A DNA stretch of 33,836 nt, from positions 1 through 33,836 of the forward strand of contig SDUX01000026.1 in NCBI GenBank assembly GCA_008729055.1. Reading direction: 5' to 3'. A program made the translations under genes and the position numbers. Under the pieces are notes generated by a model. The model had not been told where the DNA came from. It did no database searches and saw only the letters and a list, made by a program, of their open reading frames with translations. Source of the DNA: Pyropia haitanensis (taxonomy: Eukaryota; Rhodophyta; Bangiophyceae; Bangiales; Bangiaceae). The first letter of the stretch is position 1. The number at the start of each line of letters is the position of its first letter. Below, piece by piece: positions 8,835 to 21,126 of this stretch.

Positions 8835-11800
8835 GAAACCGGCGCTCCACAAAACACTCGTTGCATCCAACGGACGCGCCAACGAACGGGTCGGCCAACC
8901 ACCCCATGCACGACGGTGCGGGTGGAACCTCGGACGTCGAGCGGGCGGATGTATGGCTGGAATAAAGGATGCGAGCCAATTCGGCCGCCGGAGCGCGTGC
9001 TGCATTGCTGTACACGCGAAAGTGGGCAAAAGTGGGCAACAGTGGCCAAAAGTGGGTGAGACGCGGTCAACCACCCCATGCACGACCGTGGGGGTCGAAC
9101 CTCGGACATGGAGCGGGCGGATCTATGGCTGGAATGAAGTATGCGCGCCAATTCGGCCGCCGGATGGTGTGCAGCATCGCTGTAGACGCAAAAGTGGGCA
9201 AAAGTGGGCAAAAGTGGGCAAAAGTGGGTAGGAAGTGGGCAAGAAGTGGGCAAAAAGTGGGCAAACAGGGGGCCAAATTGGACACAATTGGGCAATTGGG
9301 GGCAAGAAGTTTCCAAAACTGCAAAGAAAATTGAGGCGAAAGTCGCCAGAAAGTGGTCCAACAGTGGCCACAAAGTGCGCCCCGCCACCCAAACTGTCCA
9401 CTGCGCGTTCCGCCCGTCACACTGGCGTGGACGGTGTGAGGGCGGAACTTTTGTCGCCGACCGTCACACCTGGCTGTCGGGACCCCCACGTGGCGAAAAC
9501 CATTCCACAAAATTGACACGTGGAAACCGGCGCTCCACAAAACACTCGTTGCATCCAACGGACGCGCCAACGAACGGGTCGGCCAACCACCCCATGCACG
9601 ACGGTGCGGGTGGAACCTCGGACGTCGAGCGGGCGGATGTATGGCTGGAATAAAGGATGCGAGCCAATTCGGCCGCCGGAGCGCGTGCTGCATTGCTGTA
9701 CACGCGAAAGTGGGCAAAAGTGGGCAACAGTGGCCAAAAGTGGGTGAGACGCGGTCAACCACCCCATGCACGACCGTGGGGGTCGAACCTCGGACATGGA
9801 GCGGGCGGATCTATGGCTGGAATGAAGTATGCGCGCCAATTCGGCCGCCGGATGGTGTGCAGCATCGCTGTAGACGCAAAAGTGGGCAAAAGTGGGCAAA
9901 AGTGGGCAAAAGTGGGTAGGAAGTGGGCAAGAAGTGGGCAAAAAGTGGGCAAACAGGGGGCCAAATTGGACACAATTGGGCAATTGGGGGCAAGAAGTTT
10001 CCAAAACTGCAAAGAAAATTGAGGCGAAAGTCGCCAGAAAGTGGTCCAACAGTGGCCACAAAGTGCGCCCCGCCACCCAAACTGTCCACTGCGCGTTCCG
10101 CCCGTCACACTGGCGTGGACGGTGTGAGGGCGGAACTTTTGTCGCCGACCGTCACACCTGGCTGTCGGGACCCCCACGTGGCGAAAACCATTCCACAAAA
10201 TTGACACGTGGAAACCGGCGCTCCACAAAACACTCGTTGCATCCAACGGACGCGCCAACGAACGGGTCGGCCAACCACCCCATGCACGACGGTGCGGGTG
10301 GAACCTCGGACGTCGAGCGGGCGGATGTATGGCTGGAATAAAGGATGCGAGCCAATTCGGCCGCCGGAGCGCGTGCTGCATTGCTGTACACGCGAAAGTG
10401 GGCAAAAGTGGGCAACAGTGGCCAAAAGTGGGTGAGACGCGGTCAACCACCCCATGCACGACCGTGGGGGTCGAACCTCGGACATGGAGCGGGCGGATCT
10501 ATGGCTGGAATGAAGTATGCGCGCCAATTCGGCCGCCGGATGGTGTGCAGCATCGCTGTAGACGCAAAAGTGGGCAAAAGTGGGCAAAAGTGGGCAAAAG
10601 TGGGTAGGAAGTGGGCAAGAAGTGGGCAAAAAGTGGGCAAACAGGGGGCCAAATTGGAACACAATTGGGCAATTGGGGGCAAGAAGTTTCCAAAACTGCA
10701 AAGAAAATTGAGCGAAAGTCGCCAGAAAGTGGTCCAACAGTGGCCACAAAGTGCGCCCCGCCACCCAAACTGTCCACTGCGCGTTCCGCCCGTCACACTG
10801 GCGTGGACGGTGTGAGGGCGGAACTTTTGTCGCCGACCGTCACACCTGGCTGTCGGGACCCCCACGTGGCGAAAACCATTCCACAAAATTGACACGTGGA
10901 AACCGGCGCTCCACAAAACACTCGTTGCATCCAACGGACGCGCCAACGAACGGGTCGGCCAACCACCCCATGCACGACGGTGCGGGTGGAACCTCGGACG
11001 TCGAGCGGGCGGATGTATGGCTGGAATAAAGGATGCGAGCCAATTCGGCCGCCGGAGCGCGTGCTGCATTGCTGTACACGCGAAAGTGGGCAAAAGTGGG
11101 CAACAGTGGCCAAAAGTGGGTGAGACGCGGTCAACCACCCCATGCACGACCGTGGGGGTCGAACCTCGGACATGGAGCGGGCGGATCTATGGCTGGAATG
11201 AAGTATGCGCGCCAATTCGGCCGCCGGATGGTGTGCAGCATCGCTGTAGACGCAAAAGTGGGCAAAAGTGGGCAAAAGTGGGCAAAAGTGGGTAGGAAGT
11301 GGGCAAGAAGTGGGCAAAAAGTGGGCAAACAGGGGGCCAAATTGGAACACAATTGGGCAATTGGGGGCAAGAAGTTTCCAAAACTGCAAAGAAAATTGAG
11401 ACGAAAGTCGCCAGAAAGTGGTCCAACAGTGGCCACAAAGTGCGCCCCGCCACCCAACTGTCCACTGCGCGTTCCGCCCGTCACACTGGCGTGGACGGTG
11501 TGAGGGCGGAACTTTTGTCGCCGACCGTCACACCTGGCTGTCGGGACCCCCACGTGGCGAAAACCATTCCACAAAATTGACACGTGGAAACCGGCGCTCC
11601 ACAAAACACTCGTTGCATCCAACGGACGCGCCAACGAAACGGGTCGGCCAACCACCCCATGCACGACGGTGCGGGTGGAACCTCGGACGTCGAGCGGGCG
11701 GATGTATGGCTGGAATAAAGGATGCGAGCCAATTCGGCCGCCGGAGCGCGTGCTGCATTGCTGTACACGCGAAGTGGGCAAAAGTGGGCAACAGTGGCAA

Positions 11801-14800
11801 AAGTGGGTGAGACGCGGTCAACCACCCCATGCACGACCGTGGGGGTCGAACCTCGGACATGGAGCGGGCGGATCTATGGCTGGAATGAAGTATGCGCGCC
11901 AATTCGGCGCCCGGATGGTGTGCAGCATCGCTGTAGACGCAAAAGTGGGCAAAGTGGGGCAAAAGTGGGCAAAAGTGGTAGGAAGTGGGCAAGAAGTGGG
12001 CAAAAAGTGGGCAAACAGGGGGCCAAATTGGAACACAATTGGGCAATTGGGGGCAAGAAGTTTCCAAAACTGCAAAGAAAATTGAGACGAAAGTCGCCAG
12101 AAAGTGGTCCAACAGTGGCCACAAAGTGCGCCCCGCCACCCAAACTGTCCACTGCGCGTTCCGCCCGTCACACTGGCGTGGACGGTGTGAGGGCGGAACT
12201 TTTGTCGCCGACCGTCACACCTGGCTGTCGGGACCCCCACGTGGCGAAAACCATTCCACAAAATTGACACGTGGAAACCGGCGCTCCACAAAACACTCGT
12301 TGCATCCAACGGACGCGCCAACGAACGGGTCGGCCAACCACCCCATGCACGACGGTGCGGGTGGAACCTCGGACGTCGAGCGGGCGGATGTATGGCTGGA
12401 ATAAAGGATGCGAGCCAATTCGGCCGCCGGAGCGCGTGCTGCATTGCTGTACACGCGAAAGTGGGCAAAAGTGGGCAACAGTGGCCAAAAGTGGGTGAGA
12501 CGCGGTCAACCACCCCATGCACGACCGTGGGGGTCGAACCTCGGACATGGAGCGGGCGGATCTATGGCTGGAATGAAGTATGCGCGCCAATTCGGCCGCC
12601 GGATGGTGTGCAGCATCGCTGTAGACGCAAAAGTGGGCAAAAGTGGGCAAAAGTGGGCAAAAGTGGGTAGGAAGTGGGCAAGAAGTGGGCAAAAAGTGGG
12701 CAAACAGGGGGCCAAATTGGAACACAATTGGGCAATTGGGGGCAAGAAGTTTCCAAAACTGCAAAGAAAATTGAGACGAAAGTCGCCAGAAAGTGGTCCA
12801 ACAGTGGCCACAAAGTGCGCCCCGCCACCCAAACTGTCCACTGCGCGTTCCGCCCGTCACACTGGCGTGGACGGTGTGAGGGCGGAACTTTTGTCGCCGA
12901 CCGTCACACCTGGCTGTCGGGACCCCCACGTGGCGAAAACCATTCCACAAAATTGACACGTGGAAACCGGCGCTCCACAAAACACTCGTTGCATCCAACG
13001 GACGCGCCAACGAACGGGTCGGCCAACCACCCCATGCACGACGGTGCGGGTGGAACCTCGGACGTCGAGCGGGCGGATGTATGGCTGGAATAAAGGATGC
13101 GAGCCAATTCGGCCGCCGGAGCGCGTGCTGCATTGCTGTACACGCGAAAGTGGGCAAAAGTGGGCAACAGTGGCCAAAAGTGGGTGAGACGCGGTCAACC
13201 ACCCCATGCACGACCGTGGGGGTCGAACCTCGGACATGGAGCGGGCGGATCTATGGCTGGAATGAAGTATGCGCGCCAATTCGGCCGCCGGATGGTGTGC
13301 AGCATCGCTGTAGACGCAAAAGTGGGCAAAAGTGGGCAAAAGTGGGCAAAAGTGGGTAGGAAGTGGGCAAGAAGTGGGCAAAAAGTGGGCAAACAGGGGG
13401 CCAAATTGGACACAATTGGGCAATTGGGGGCAAGAAGTTTCCAAAACTGCAAAGAAAATTGAGACGAAAGTCGCCAGAAAGTGGTCCAACAGTGGCCACA
13501 AAGTGCGCCCCGCCACCCAAACTGTCCACTGCGCGTTCCGCCCGTCACACTGGCGTGGACGGTGTGAGGGCGGAACTTTTGTCGCCGACCGTCACACCTG
13601 GCTGTCGGGACCCCCACGTGGCGAAAACCATTCCACAAAATTGACACGTGGAAACCGGCGCTCCACAAAACACTCGTTGCATCCAACGGACGCGCCAACG
13701 AACGGGTCGGCCAACCACCCCATGCACGACGGTGCGGGTGGAACCTCGGACGTCGAGCGGGCGGATGTATGGCTGGAATAAAGGATGCGAGCCAATTCGG
13801 CCGCCGGAGCGCGTGCTGCATTGCTGTACACGCGAAAGTGGGCAAAAGTGGGCAACAGTGGCCAAAAGTGGGTGAGACGCGGTCAACCACCCCATGCACG
13901 ACCGTGGGGGTCGAACCTCGGACATGGAGCGGGCGGATCTATGGCTGGAATGAAGTATGCGCGCCAATTCGGCCGCCGGATGGTGTGCAGCATCGCTGTA
14001 GACGCAAAAGTGGGCAAAAGTGGGCAAAAGTGGGCAAAAGTGGGTAGGAAGTGGGCAAGAAGTGGGCAAAAAGTGGGCAAACAGGGGGCCAAATTGGACA
14101 CAATTGGGCAATTGGGGGCAAGAAGTTTCCAAAACTGCAAAGAAAATTGAGGCGAAAGTCGCCAGAAAGTGGTCCAACAGTGGCCACAAAGTGCGCCCCG
14201 CCACCCAAACTGTCCACTGCGCGTTCCGCCCGTCACACTGGCGTGGACGGTGTGAGGGCGGAACTTTTGTCGCCGACCGTCACACCTGGCTGTCGGGACC
14301 CCCACGTGGCGAAAACCATTCCACAAAATTGACACGTGGAAACCGGCGCTCCACAAAACACTCGTTGCATCCAACGGACGCGCCAACGAACGGGTCGGCC
14401 AACCACCCCATGCACGACGGTGCGGGTGGAACCTCGGACGTCGAGCGGGCGGATGTATGGCTGGAATAAAGGATGCGAGCCAATTCGGCCGCCGGAGCGC
14501 GTGCTGCATTGCTGTACACGCGAAAGTGGGCAAAAGTGGGCAACAGTGGCCAAAAGTGGGTGAGACGCGGTCAACCACCCCATGCACGACCGTGGGGGTC
14601 GAACCTCGGACATGGAGCGGGCGGATCTATGGCTGGAATGAAGTATGCGCGCCAATTCGGCCGCCGGATGGTGTGCAGCATCGCTGTAGACGCAAAAGTG
14701 GGCAAAAGTGGGCAAAAGTGGGCAAAAGTGGGTAGGAAGTGGGCAAGAAGTGGGCAAAAAGTGGGCAAACAGGGGGCCAAATTGGAACACAATTGGGCAA

Positions 14801-17800
14801 TTGGGGGCAAGAAGTTTCCAAAACTGCAAAGAAAATTGAGGCGAAAGTCGCCAGAAAGTGGTCCAACAGTGGCCACAAAGTGCGCCCCGCCACCCAAACT
14901 GTCCACTGCGCGTTCCGCCCGTCACACTGGCGTGGACGGTGTGAGGGCGGAACTTTTGTCGCCGACCGTCACACCTGGCTGTCGGGACCCCCACGTGGCG
15001 AAAACCATTCCACAAAATTGACACGTGGAAACCGGCGCTCCACAAAACACTCGTTGCATCCAACGGACGCGCCAACGAACGGGTCGGCCAACCACCCCAT
15101 GCACGACGGTGCGGGTGGAACCTCGGACGTCGAGCGGGCGGATGTATGGCTGGAATAAAGGATGCGAGCCAATTCGGCCGCCGGAGCGCGTGCTGCATTG
15201 CTGTACACGCGAAAGTGGGCAAAAGTGGGCAACAGTGGCCAAAAGTGGGTGAGACGCGGTCAACCACCCCATGCACGACCGTGGGGGTCGAACCTCGGAC
15301 ATGGAGCGGGCGGATCTATGGCTGGAATGAAGTATGCGCGCCAATTCGGCCGCCGGATGGTGTGCAGCATCGCTGTAGACGCAAAAGTGGGCAAAAGTGG
15401 GCAAAAGTGGGCAAAAGTGGGTAGGAAGTGGGCAAGAAGTGGGCAAAAAGTGGGCAAACAGGGGGCCAAATTGGAACACAATTGGGCAATTGGGGGCAAG
15501 AAGTTTCCAAAACTGCAAAGAAAATTGAGACGAAAGTCGCCAGAAAGTGGTCCAACAGTGGCCACAAAGTGCGCCCCGCCACCCAAACTGTCCACTGCGC
15601 GTTCCGCCCGTCACACTGGCGTGGACGGTGTGAGGGCGGAACTTTTGTCGCCGACCGTCACACCTGGCTGTCGGGACCCCCACGTGGCGAAAACCATTCC
15701 ACAAAATTGACACGTGGAAACCGGCGCTCCACAAAACACTCGTTGCATCCAACGGACGCGCCAACGAACGGGTCGGCCAACCACCCCATGCACGACGGTG
15801 CGGGTGGAACCTCGGACGTCGAGCGGGCGGATGTATGGCTGGAATAAAGGATGCGAGCCAATTCGGCCGCCGGAGCGCGTGCTGCATTGCTGTACACGCG
15901 AAAGTGGGCAAAAGTGGGCAACAGTGGCCAAAAGTGGGTGAGACGCGGTCAACCACCCCATGCACGACCGTGGGGGTCGAACCTCGGACATGGAGCGGGC
16001 GGATCTATGGCTGGAATGAAGTATGCGCGCCAATTCGGCCGCCGGATGGTGTGCAGCATCGCTGTAGACGCAAAAGTGGGCAAAAGTGGGCAAAAGTGGG
16101 CAAAAGTGGGTAGGAAGTGGGCAAGAAGTGGGCAAAAAGTGGGCAAACAGGGGGCCAAATTGGAACACAATTGGGCAATTGGGGGCAAGAAGTTTCCAAA
16201 ACTGCAAAGAAAATTGAGACGAAAGTCGCCAGAAAGTGGTCCAACAGTGGCCACAAAGTGCGCCCCGCCACCCAAACTGTCCACTGCGCGTTCCGCCCGT
16301 CACACTGGCGTGGACGGTGTGAGGGCGGAACTTTTGTCGCCGACCGTCACACCTGGCTGTCGGGACCCCCACGTGGCGAAAACCATTCCACAAAATTGAC
16401 ACGTGGAAACCGGCGCTCCACAAAACACTCGTTGCATCCAACGGACGCGCCAACGAACGGGTCGGCCAACCACCCCATGCACGACGGTGCGGGTGGAACC
16501 TCGGACGTCGAGCGGGCGGATGTATGGCTGGAATAAAGGATGCGAGCCAATTCGGCCGCCGGAGCGCGTGCTGCATTGCTGTACACGCGAAAGTGGGCAA
16601 AAGTGGGCAACAGTGGCCAAAAGTGGGTGAGACGCGGTCAACCACCCCATGCACGACCGTGGGGGTCGAACCTCGGACATGGAGCGGGCGGATCTATGGC
16701 TGGAATGAAGTATGCGCGCCAATTCGGCCGCCGGATGGTGTGCAGCATCGCTGTAGACGCAAAAGTGGGCAAAAGTGGGCAAAAGTGGGCAAAAGTGGGT
16801 AGGAAGTGGGCAAGAAGTGGGCAAAAAGTGGGCAAACAGGGGGCCAAATTGGAACACAATTGGGCAATTGGGGGCAAGAAGTTTCCAAAACTGCAAAGAA
16901 AATTGAGACGAAAGTCGCCAGAAAGTGGTCCAACAGTGGCCACAAAGTGCGCCCCGCCACCCAAACTGTCCACTGCGCGTTCCGCCCGTCACACTGGCGT
17001 GGACGGTGTGAGGGCGGAACTTTTGTCGCCGACCGTCACACCTGGCTGTCGGGACCCCCACGTGGCGAAAACCATTCCACAAAATTGACACGTGGAAACC
17101 GGCGCTCCACAAAACACTCGTTGCATCCAACGGACGCGCCAACGAACGGGTCGGCCAACCACCCCATGCACGACGGTGCGGGTGGAACCTCGGACGTCGA
17201 GCGGGCGGATGTATGGCTGGAATAAAGGATGCGAGCCAATTCGGCCGCCGGAGCGCGTGCTGCATTGCTGTACACGCGAAAGTGGGCAAAAGTGGGCAAC
17301 AGTGGCCAAAAGTGGGTGAGACGCGGTCAACCACCCCATGCACGACCGTGGGGGTCGAACCTCGGACATGGAGCGGGCGGATCTATGGCTGGAATGAAGT
17401 ATGCGCGCCAATTCGGCCGCCGGATGGTGTGCAGCATCGCTGTAGACGCAAAAGTGGGCAAAAGTGGGCAAAAGTGGGCAAAAGTGGGTAGGAAGTGGGC
17501 AAGAAGTGGGCAAAAAGTGGGCAAACAGGGGGCCAAATTGGACACAATTGGGCAATTGGGGGCAAGAAGTTTCCAAAACTGCAAAGAAAATTGAGGCGAA
17601 AGTCGCCAGAAAGTGGTCCAACAGTGGCCACAAAGTGCGCCCCGCCACCCAAACTGTCCACTGCGCGTTCCGCCCGTCACACTGGCGTGGACGGTGTGAG
17701 GGCGGAACTTTTGTCGCCGACCGTCACACCTGGCTGTCGGGACCCCCACGTGGCGAAAACCATTCCACAAAATTGACACGTGGAAACCGGCGCTCCACAA

Positions 17801-19557
17801 AACACTCGTTGCATCCAACGGACGCGCCAACGAACGGGTCGGCCAACCACCCCATGCACGACGGTGCGGGTGGAACCTCGGACGTCGAGCGGGCGGATGT
17901 ATGGCTGGAATAAAGGATGCGAGCCAATTCGGCCGCCGGAGCGCGTGCTGCATTGCTGTACACGCGAAAGTGGGCAAAAGTGGGCAACAGTGGCCAAAAG
18001 TGGGTGAGACGCGGTCAACCACCCCATGCACGACCGTGGGGGTCGAACCTCGGACATGGAGCGGGCGGATCTATGGCTGGAATGAAGTATGCGCGCCAAT
18101 TCGGCCGCCGGATGGTGTGCAGCATCGCTGTAGACGCAAAAGTGGGCAAAAGTGGGCAAAAGTGGGCAAAAGTGGGTAGGAAGTGGGCAAGAAGTGGGCA
18201 AAAAGTGGGCAAACAGGGGGCCAAATTGGACACAATTGGGCAATTGGGGGCAAGAAGTTTCCAAAACTGCAAAGAAAATTGAGACGAAAGTCGCCAGAAA
18301 GTGGTCCAACAGTGGCCACAAAGTGCGCCCCGCCACCCAAACTGTCCACTGCGCGTTCCGCCCGTCACACTGGCGTGGACGGTGTGAGGGCGGAACTTTT
18401 GTCGCCGACCGTCACACCTGGCTGTCGGGACCCCCACGTGGCGAAAACCATTCCACAAAATTGACACGTGGAAACCGGCGCTCCACAAAACACTCGTTGC
18501 ATCCAACGGACGCGCCAACGAACGGGTCGGCCAACCACCCCATGCACGACGGTGCGGGTGGAACCTCGGACGTCGAGCGGGCGGATGTATGGCTGGAATA
18601 AAGGATGCGAGCCAATTCGGCCGCCGGAGCGCGTGCTGCATTGCTGTACACGCGAAAGTGGGCAAAAGTGGGCAACAGTGGCCAAAAGTGGGTGAGACGC
18701 GGTCAACCACCCCATGCACGACCGTGGGGGTCGAACCTCGGACATGGAGCGGGCGGATCTATGGCTGGAATGAAGTATGCGCGCCAATTCGGCCGCCGGA
18801 TGGTGTGCAGCATCGCTGTAGACGCAAAAGTGGGCAAAAGTGGGCAAAAAGTGGGCAAAAGTGGGTAGGAAGTGGGCAAGAAGTGGGCAAAAGTGGGCAA
18901 ACAGGGGGCCAAATTGGACACAATTGGGCAATTGGGGGCAAGAAGTTTCCAAAACTGCAAAGAAAATTGAGACGAAAGTCGCCAGAAAGTGGTCCAACAG
19001 TGGCCACAAAGTGCGCCCCGCCACCCAAACTGTCCACTGCGCGTTCCGCCCGTCACACTGGCGTGGACGGTGTGAGGGCGGAACTTTTGTCGCCGACCGT
19101 CACACCTGGCTGTCGGGACCCCCACGTGGCGAAAACCATTCCACAAAATTGACACGTGGAAACCGGCGCTCCACAAAACACTCGTTGCATCCAACGGACG
19201 CGCCAACGAACGGGTCGGCCAACCACCCCATGCACGACGGTGCGGGTGGAACCTCGGACGTCGAGCGGGCGGATGTATGGCTGGAATAAAGGATGCGAGC
19301 CAATTCGGCCGCCGGAGCGCGTGCTGCATTGCTGTACACGCGAAAGTGGGCAAAAGTGGGCAACAGTGGCCAAAAGTGGGTGAGACGCGGTCACCACCCC
19401 ATGCACGACCGTGGGGGTCGAACCTCGGACATGGAGCGGGCGGATCTATGGCTGGAATGAAGTATGCGCGCCAATTCGGCCGCCGGATGGTGTGCAGCAT
19501 CGCTGTAGACGCAAAAGTGGGCAAAAGTGGGCAAAAGTGGGCAAAAGTGGGTAGGAA

Positions 19558-20738
19558 GTGGGCAAGAAGTGGGCAAAAAGTGGGCAAAAAGGGGGCCAAA
19601 TTAGGACACAATGGGCAATTGGGGGCAAGAACTTTCCATAACTGCAAAGAAAATTGAGGCGAAAGTCGCCAGAAAGTGGTCCAACAGTGGCCACAAAGTG
19701 CGCCCCGCCACCCAAACTGTCCACTGCGCGTTCCGCCCGTCACACTGGCGTGGACGGTGTGAGGGCGGAACTTTTGTCGCCGACCGTCACACCTGGCTGT
19801 CGGGACCCCACGTGGCAAAAACCATTCCACAAAATTGACACGTGGAAACCGGCGCTCCACAAAACACTCGTTGCATCCAACGGACGCGCCAACGAACGGG
19901 TCGGCCAACCACCCCATGCACGACGGTGCGGGTGGAACCTCGGACGTCGAGCGGGCGGATGTATGGCTGGAATAAAGGATGCGAGCCAATTCGGCCGCCG
20001 GAGCGCGTGCTGCATTGCTGTACACGCAAAAGTGGGCAAAAGTGGGAACAGTGGGCAAAAGTGGGTGAGACGGCCACCACCGCATGCACGACCGTGCGGG
20101 TGGAACCTCGGACATGGAGCGGGTGGATCTATGGCTGGAACGAAGTATGCGCGCCAATTCGGCCGCCGGATGGTGTGCAGCATCGCTGTAGACGCAAAAG
20201 TGGGCAAAAGTGGGCAAAAGTGGGCAAAAGTGGGTAGGAAGTGGGCAAGAAGTGGGCAAAAAGTGGGCAAAAGGGGGCCAAATTGGACACAAATGGGCAA
20301 TTGGGGGCAAGAACTTTCCATAACTGCAAAGAAAATTGAGGCGAAAGTCGCCAGAAAGTGGTCCAACAGTGGCCACAAAGTGCGCCCCGCCACCCAAACT
20401 GTCCACTGCGCGTTCCGCCCGTCACACTGGCGTGGACGGTGTGAGGGCGGAACTTTTGTCGCCGACCGTCACACCTGGCTGTCGGGACCCCCCACGTGGC
20501 AAAAACCATTCCACAAAATTGACACGTGGAAACCGGCGCTCCACAAAACACTCGTTGCATCCAACGGACGCGCCAACGAACGGGTCGGCCAACCACCCCA
20601 TGCACGACGTGCGGTGGAACCTCGGACGTCGAGCGGGCGGATGTATGGCTGGAATAAAGGATGCGAGCCAATTCGGCCGCCGGAGCGCGTGCTGCATTGC
20701 TGTACACGCAAAAGTGGGCAAAAGTGGGCAACAGTGGG
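19558..20738 (+). repeat. Array block 3: diverged satellite subfamily beside the gap
   Basis: Shared differences from the consensus are: GGGCAAAA(A)GGGGG with no C before the G-run (about 19583 and 20267); AAGAACTTTCCATAACTGC in place of AAGAAGTTTCCAAAACTGC (about 19628 and 20310); ACACGCAAAAG in place of ACACGCGAAAG (about 20023 and 20704); and CAGTGGGCAAAAG in place of CAGTGGCCAAAAG (about 20049). Around 20070-20130 half-module B reads GACGGCCACCACCGC, GTGCGGGTGGAACC and GAGCGGGTGG. The block runs into the undetermined bases. Confidence 0.85.
19842..20525 (+). repeat. Diverged unit with an A-like patch in half-module B
   Basis: In half-module B (about 20070-20240) the word GACCGTG is B-type, the following CGGGTGGAACC is A-type, and GGACATGGAG returns to B-type. 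GCGGGTGGATC and GGAACGAAG are private changes. This fits a short conversion tract from A into B, or retention of an older state shared by both halves. Confidence 0.75.
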
Positions 20739-21126
20739 NNNNNNNNNNNNNNNNNNNNNNNNNNNNNNNNNNNNNNNNNNNNNNNNNNNNNNNNNNNNNN
20801 NNNNNNNNNNNNNNNNNNNNNNNNNNNNNNNNNNNNNNNNNNNNNNNNNNNNNNNNNNNNNNNNNNNNNNNNNNNNNNNNNNNNNNNNNNNNNNNNNNNN
20901 NNNNNNNNNNNNNNNNNNNNNNNNNNNNNNNNNNNNNNNNNNNNNNNNNNNNNNNNNNNNNNNNNNNNNNNNNNNNNNNNNNNNNNNNNNNNNNNNNNNN
21001 NNNNNNNNNNNNNNNNNNNNNNNNNNNNNNNNNNNNNNNNNNNNNNNNNNNNNNNNNNNNNNNNNNNNNNNNNNNNNNNNNNNNNNNNNNNNNNNNNNNN
21101 NNNNNNNNNNNNNNNNNNNNNNNNNN
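20739..21126. other. Assembly gap (388 undetermined bases)
   Basis: A continuous run of N lies between CAACAGTGGG at the end of a half-module A tract and AGTATGCGCGCC in half-module B. In complete units about 91 bp separate these two points. A gap of 388 fits neither 91 nor 91 + 688, so the N length is probably an estimate or hides an irregular unit. Confidence 0.97.

Larger units (their letters stand above)
8742..8911 (+). repeat. Segment D, possible diverged third 172-bp module (170 bp)
   Basis: D starts with GACGGTG, the word found at the same place in A (8224) and, as GACCGTG, in B (8396). It lies 346 bp (about 2 x 173) after the B word and 170 bp before the next A word (8912). Similarity continues weakly: GGGCGGAAC against GGGTGGAAC, then TGGCT at a matching offset (8783 against 8266, 517 bp apart, compared with 518 for GACGGTG). 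Beyond that I cannot align D to A or B by eye. It carries the hairpin block (8745-8782), the two CACGTG sites (8799, 8829) and the CGTTG/CAACG inverted repeat. Common ancestry with A and B is an inference. Confidence 0.5.
7456..19557 (+). repeat. Array block 2: highly homogeneous 686-689-bp units
   Basis: Units here differ mainly at two sites. By start: 7456, 8144, 8832 and 9520 are S,g; 10208 A with GAGCG; 10896 A,a; 11584 A,a with several extra indels (11770-11990); 12271 A,a; 12960 S,a; 13648 S,g; 14336 A,g; 15025, 15714 and 16403 A,a; 17092 S,g; 17780 S,a; 18468 S,a with one A moved between tracts (about 18850 and 18891). S units are 688 bp and A units 689 bp because of the extra A. Runs of identical neighbours (7456-10207 and 15025-17091) suggest recent local duplication. 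Confidence 0.88.

Noticed and set aside
14233..17343. Series of identical 347-codon minus-strand frames as a gene family
   Set aside because: They overlap one another in different frames, one per unit, as expected from a tandem repeat with few stops.
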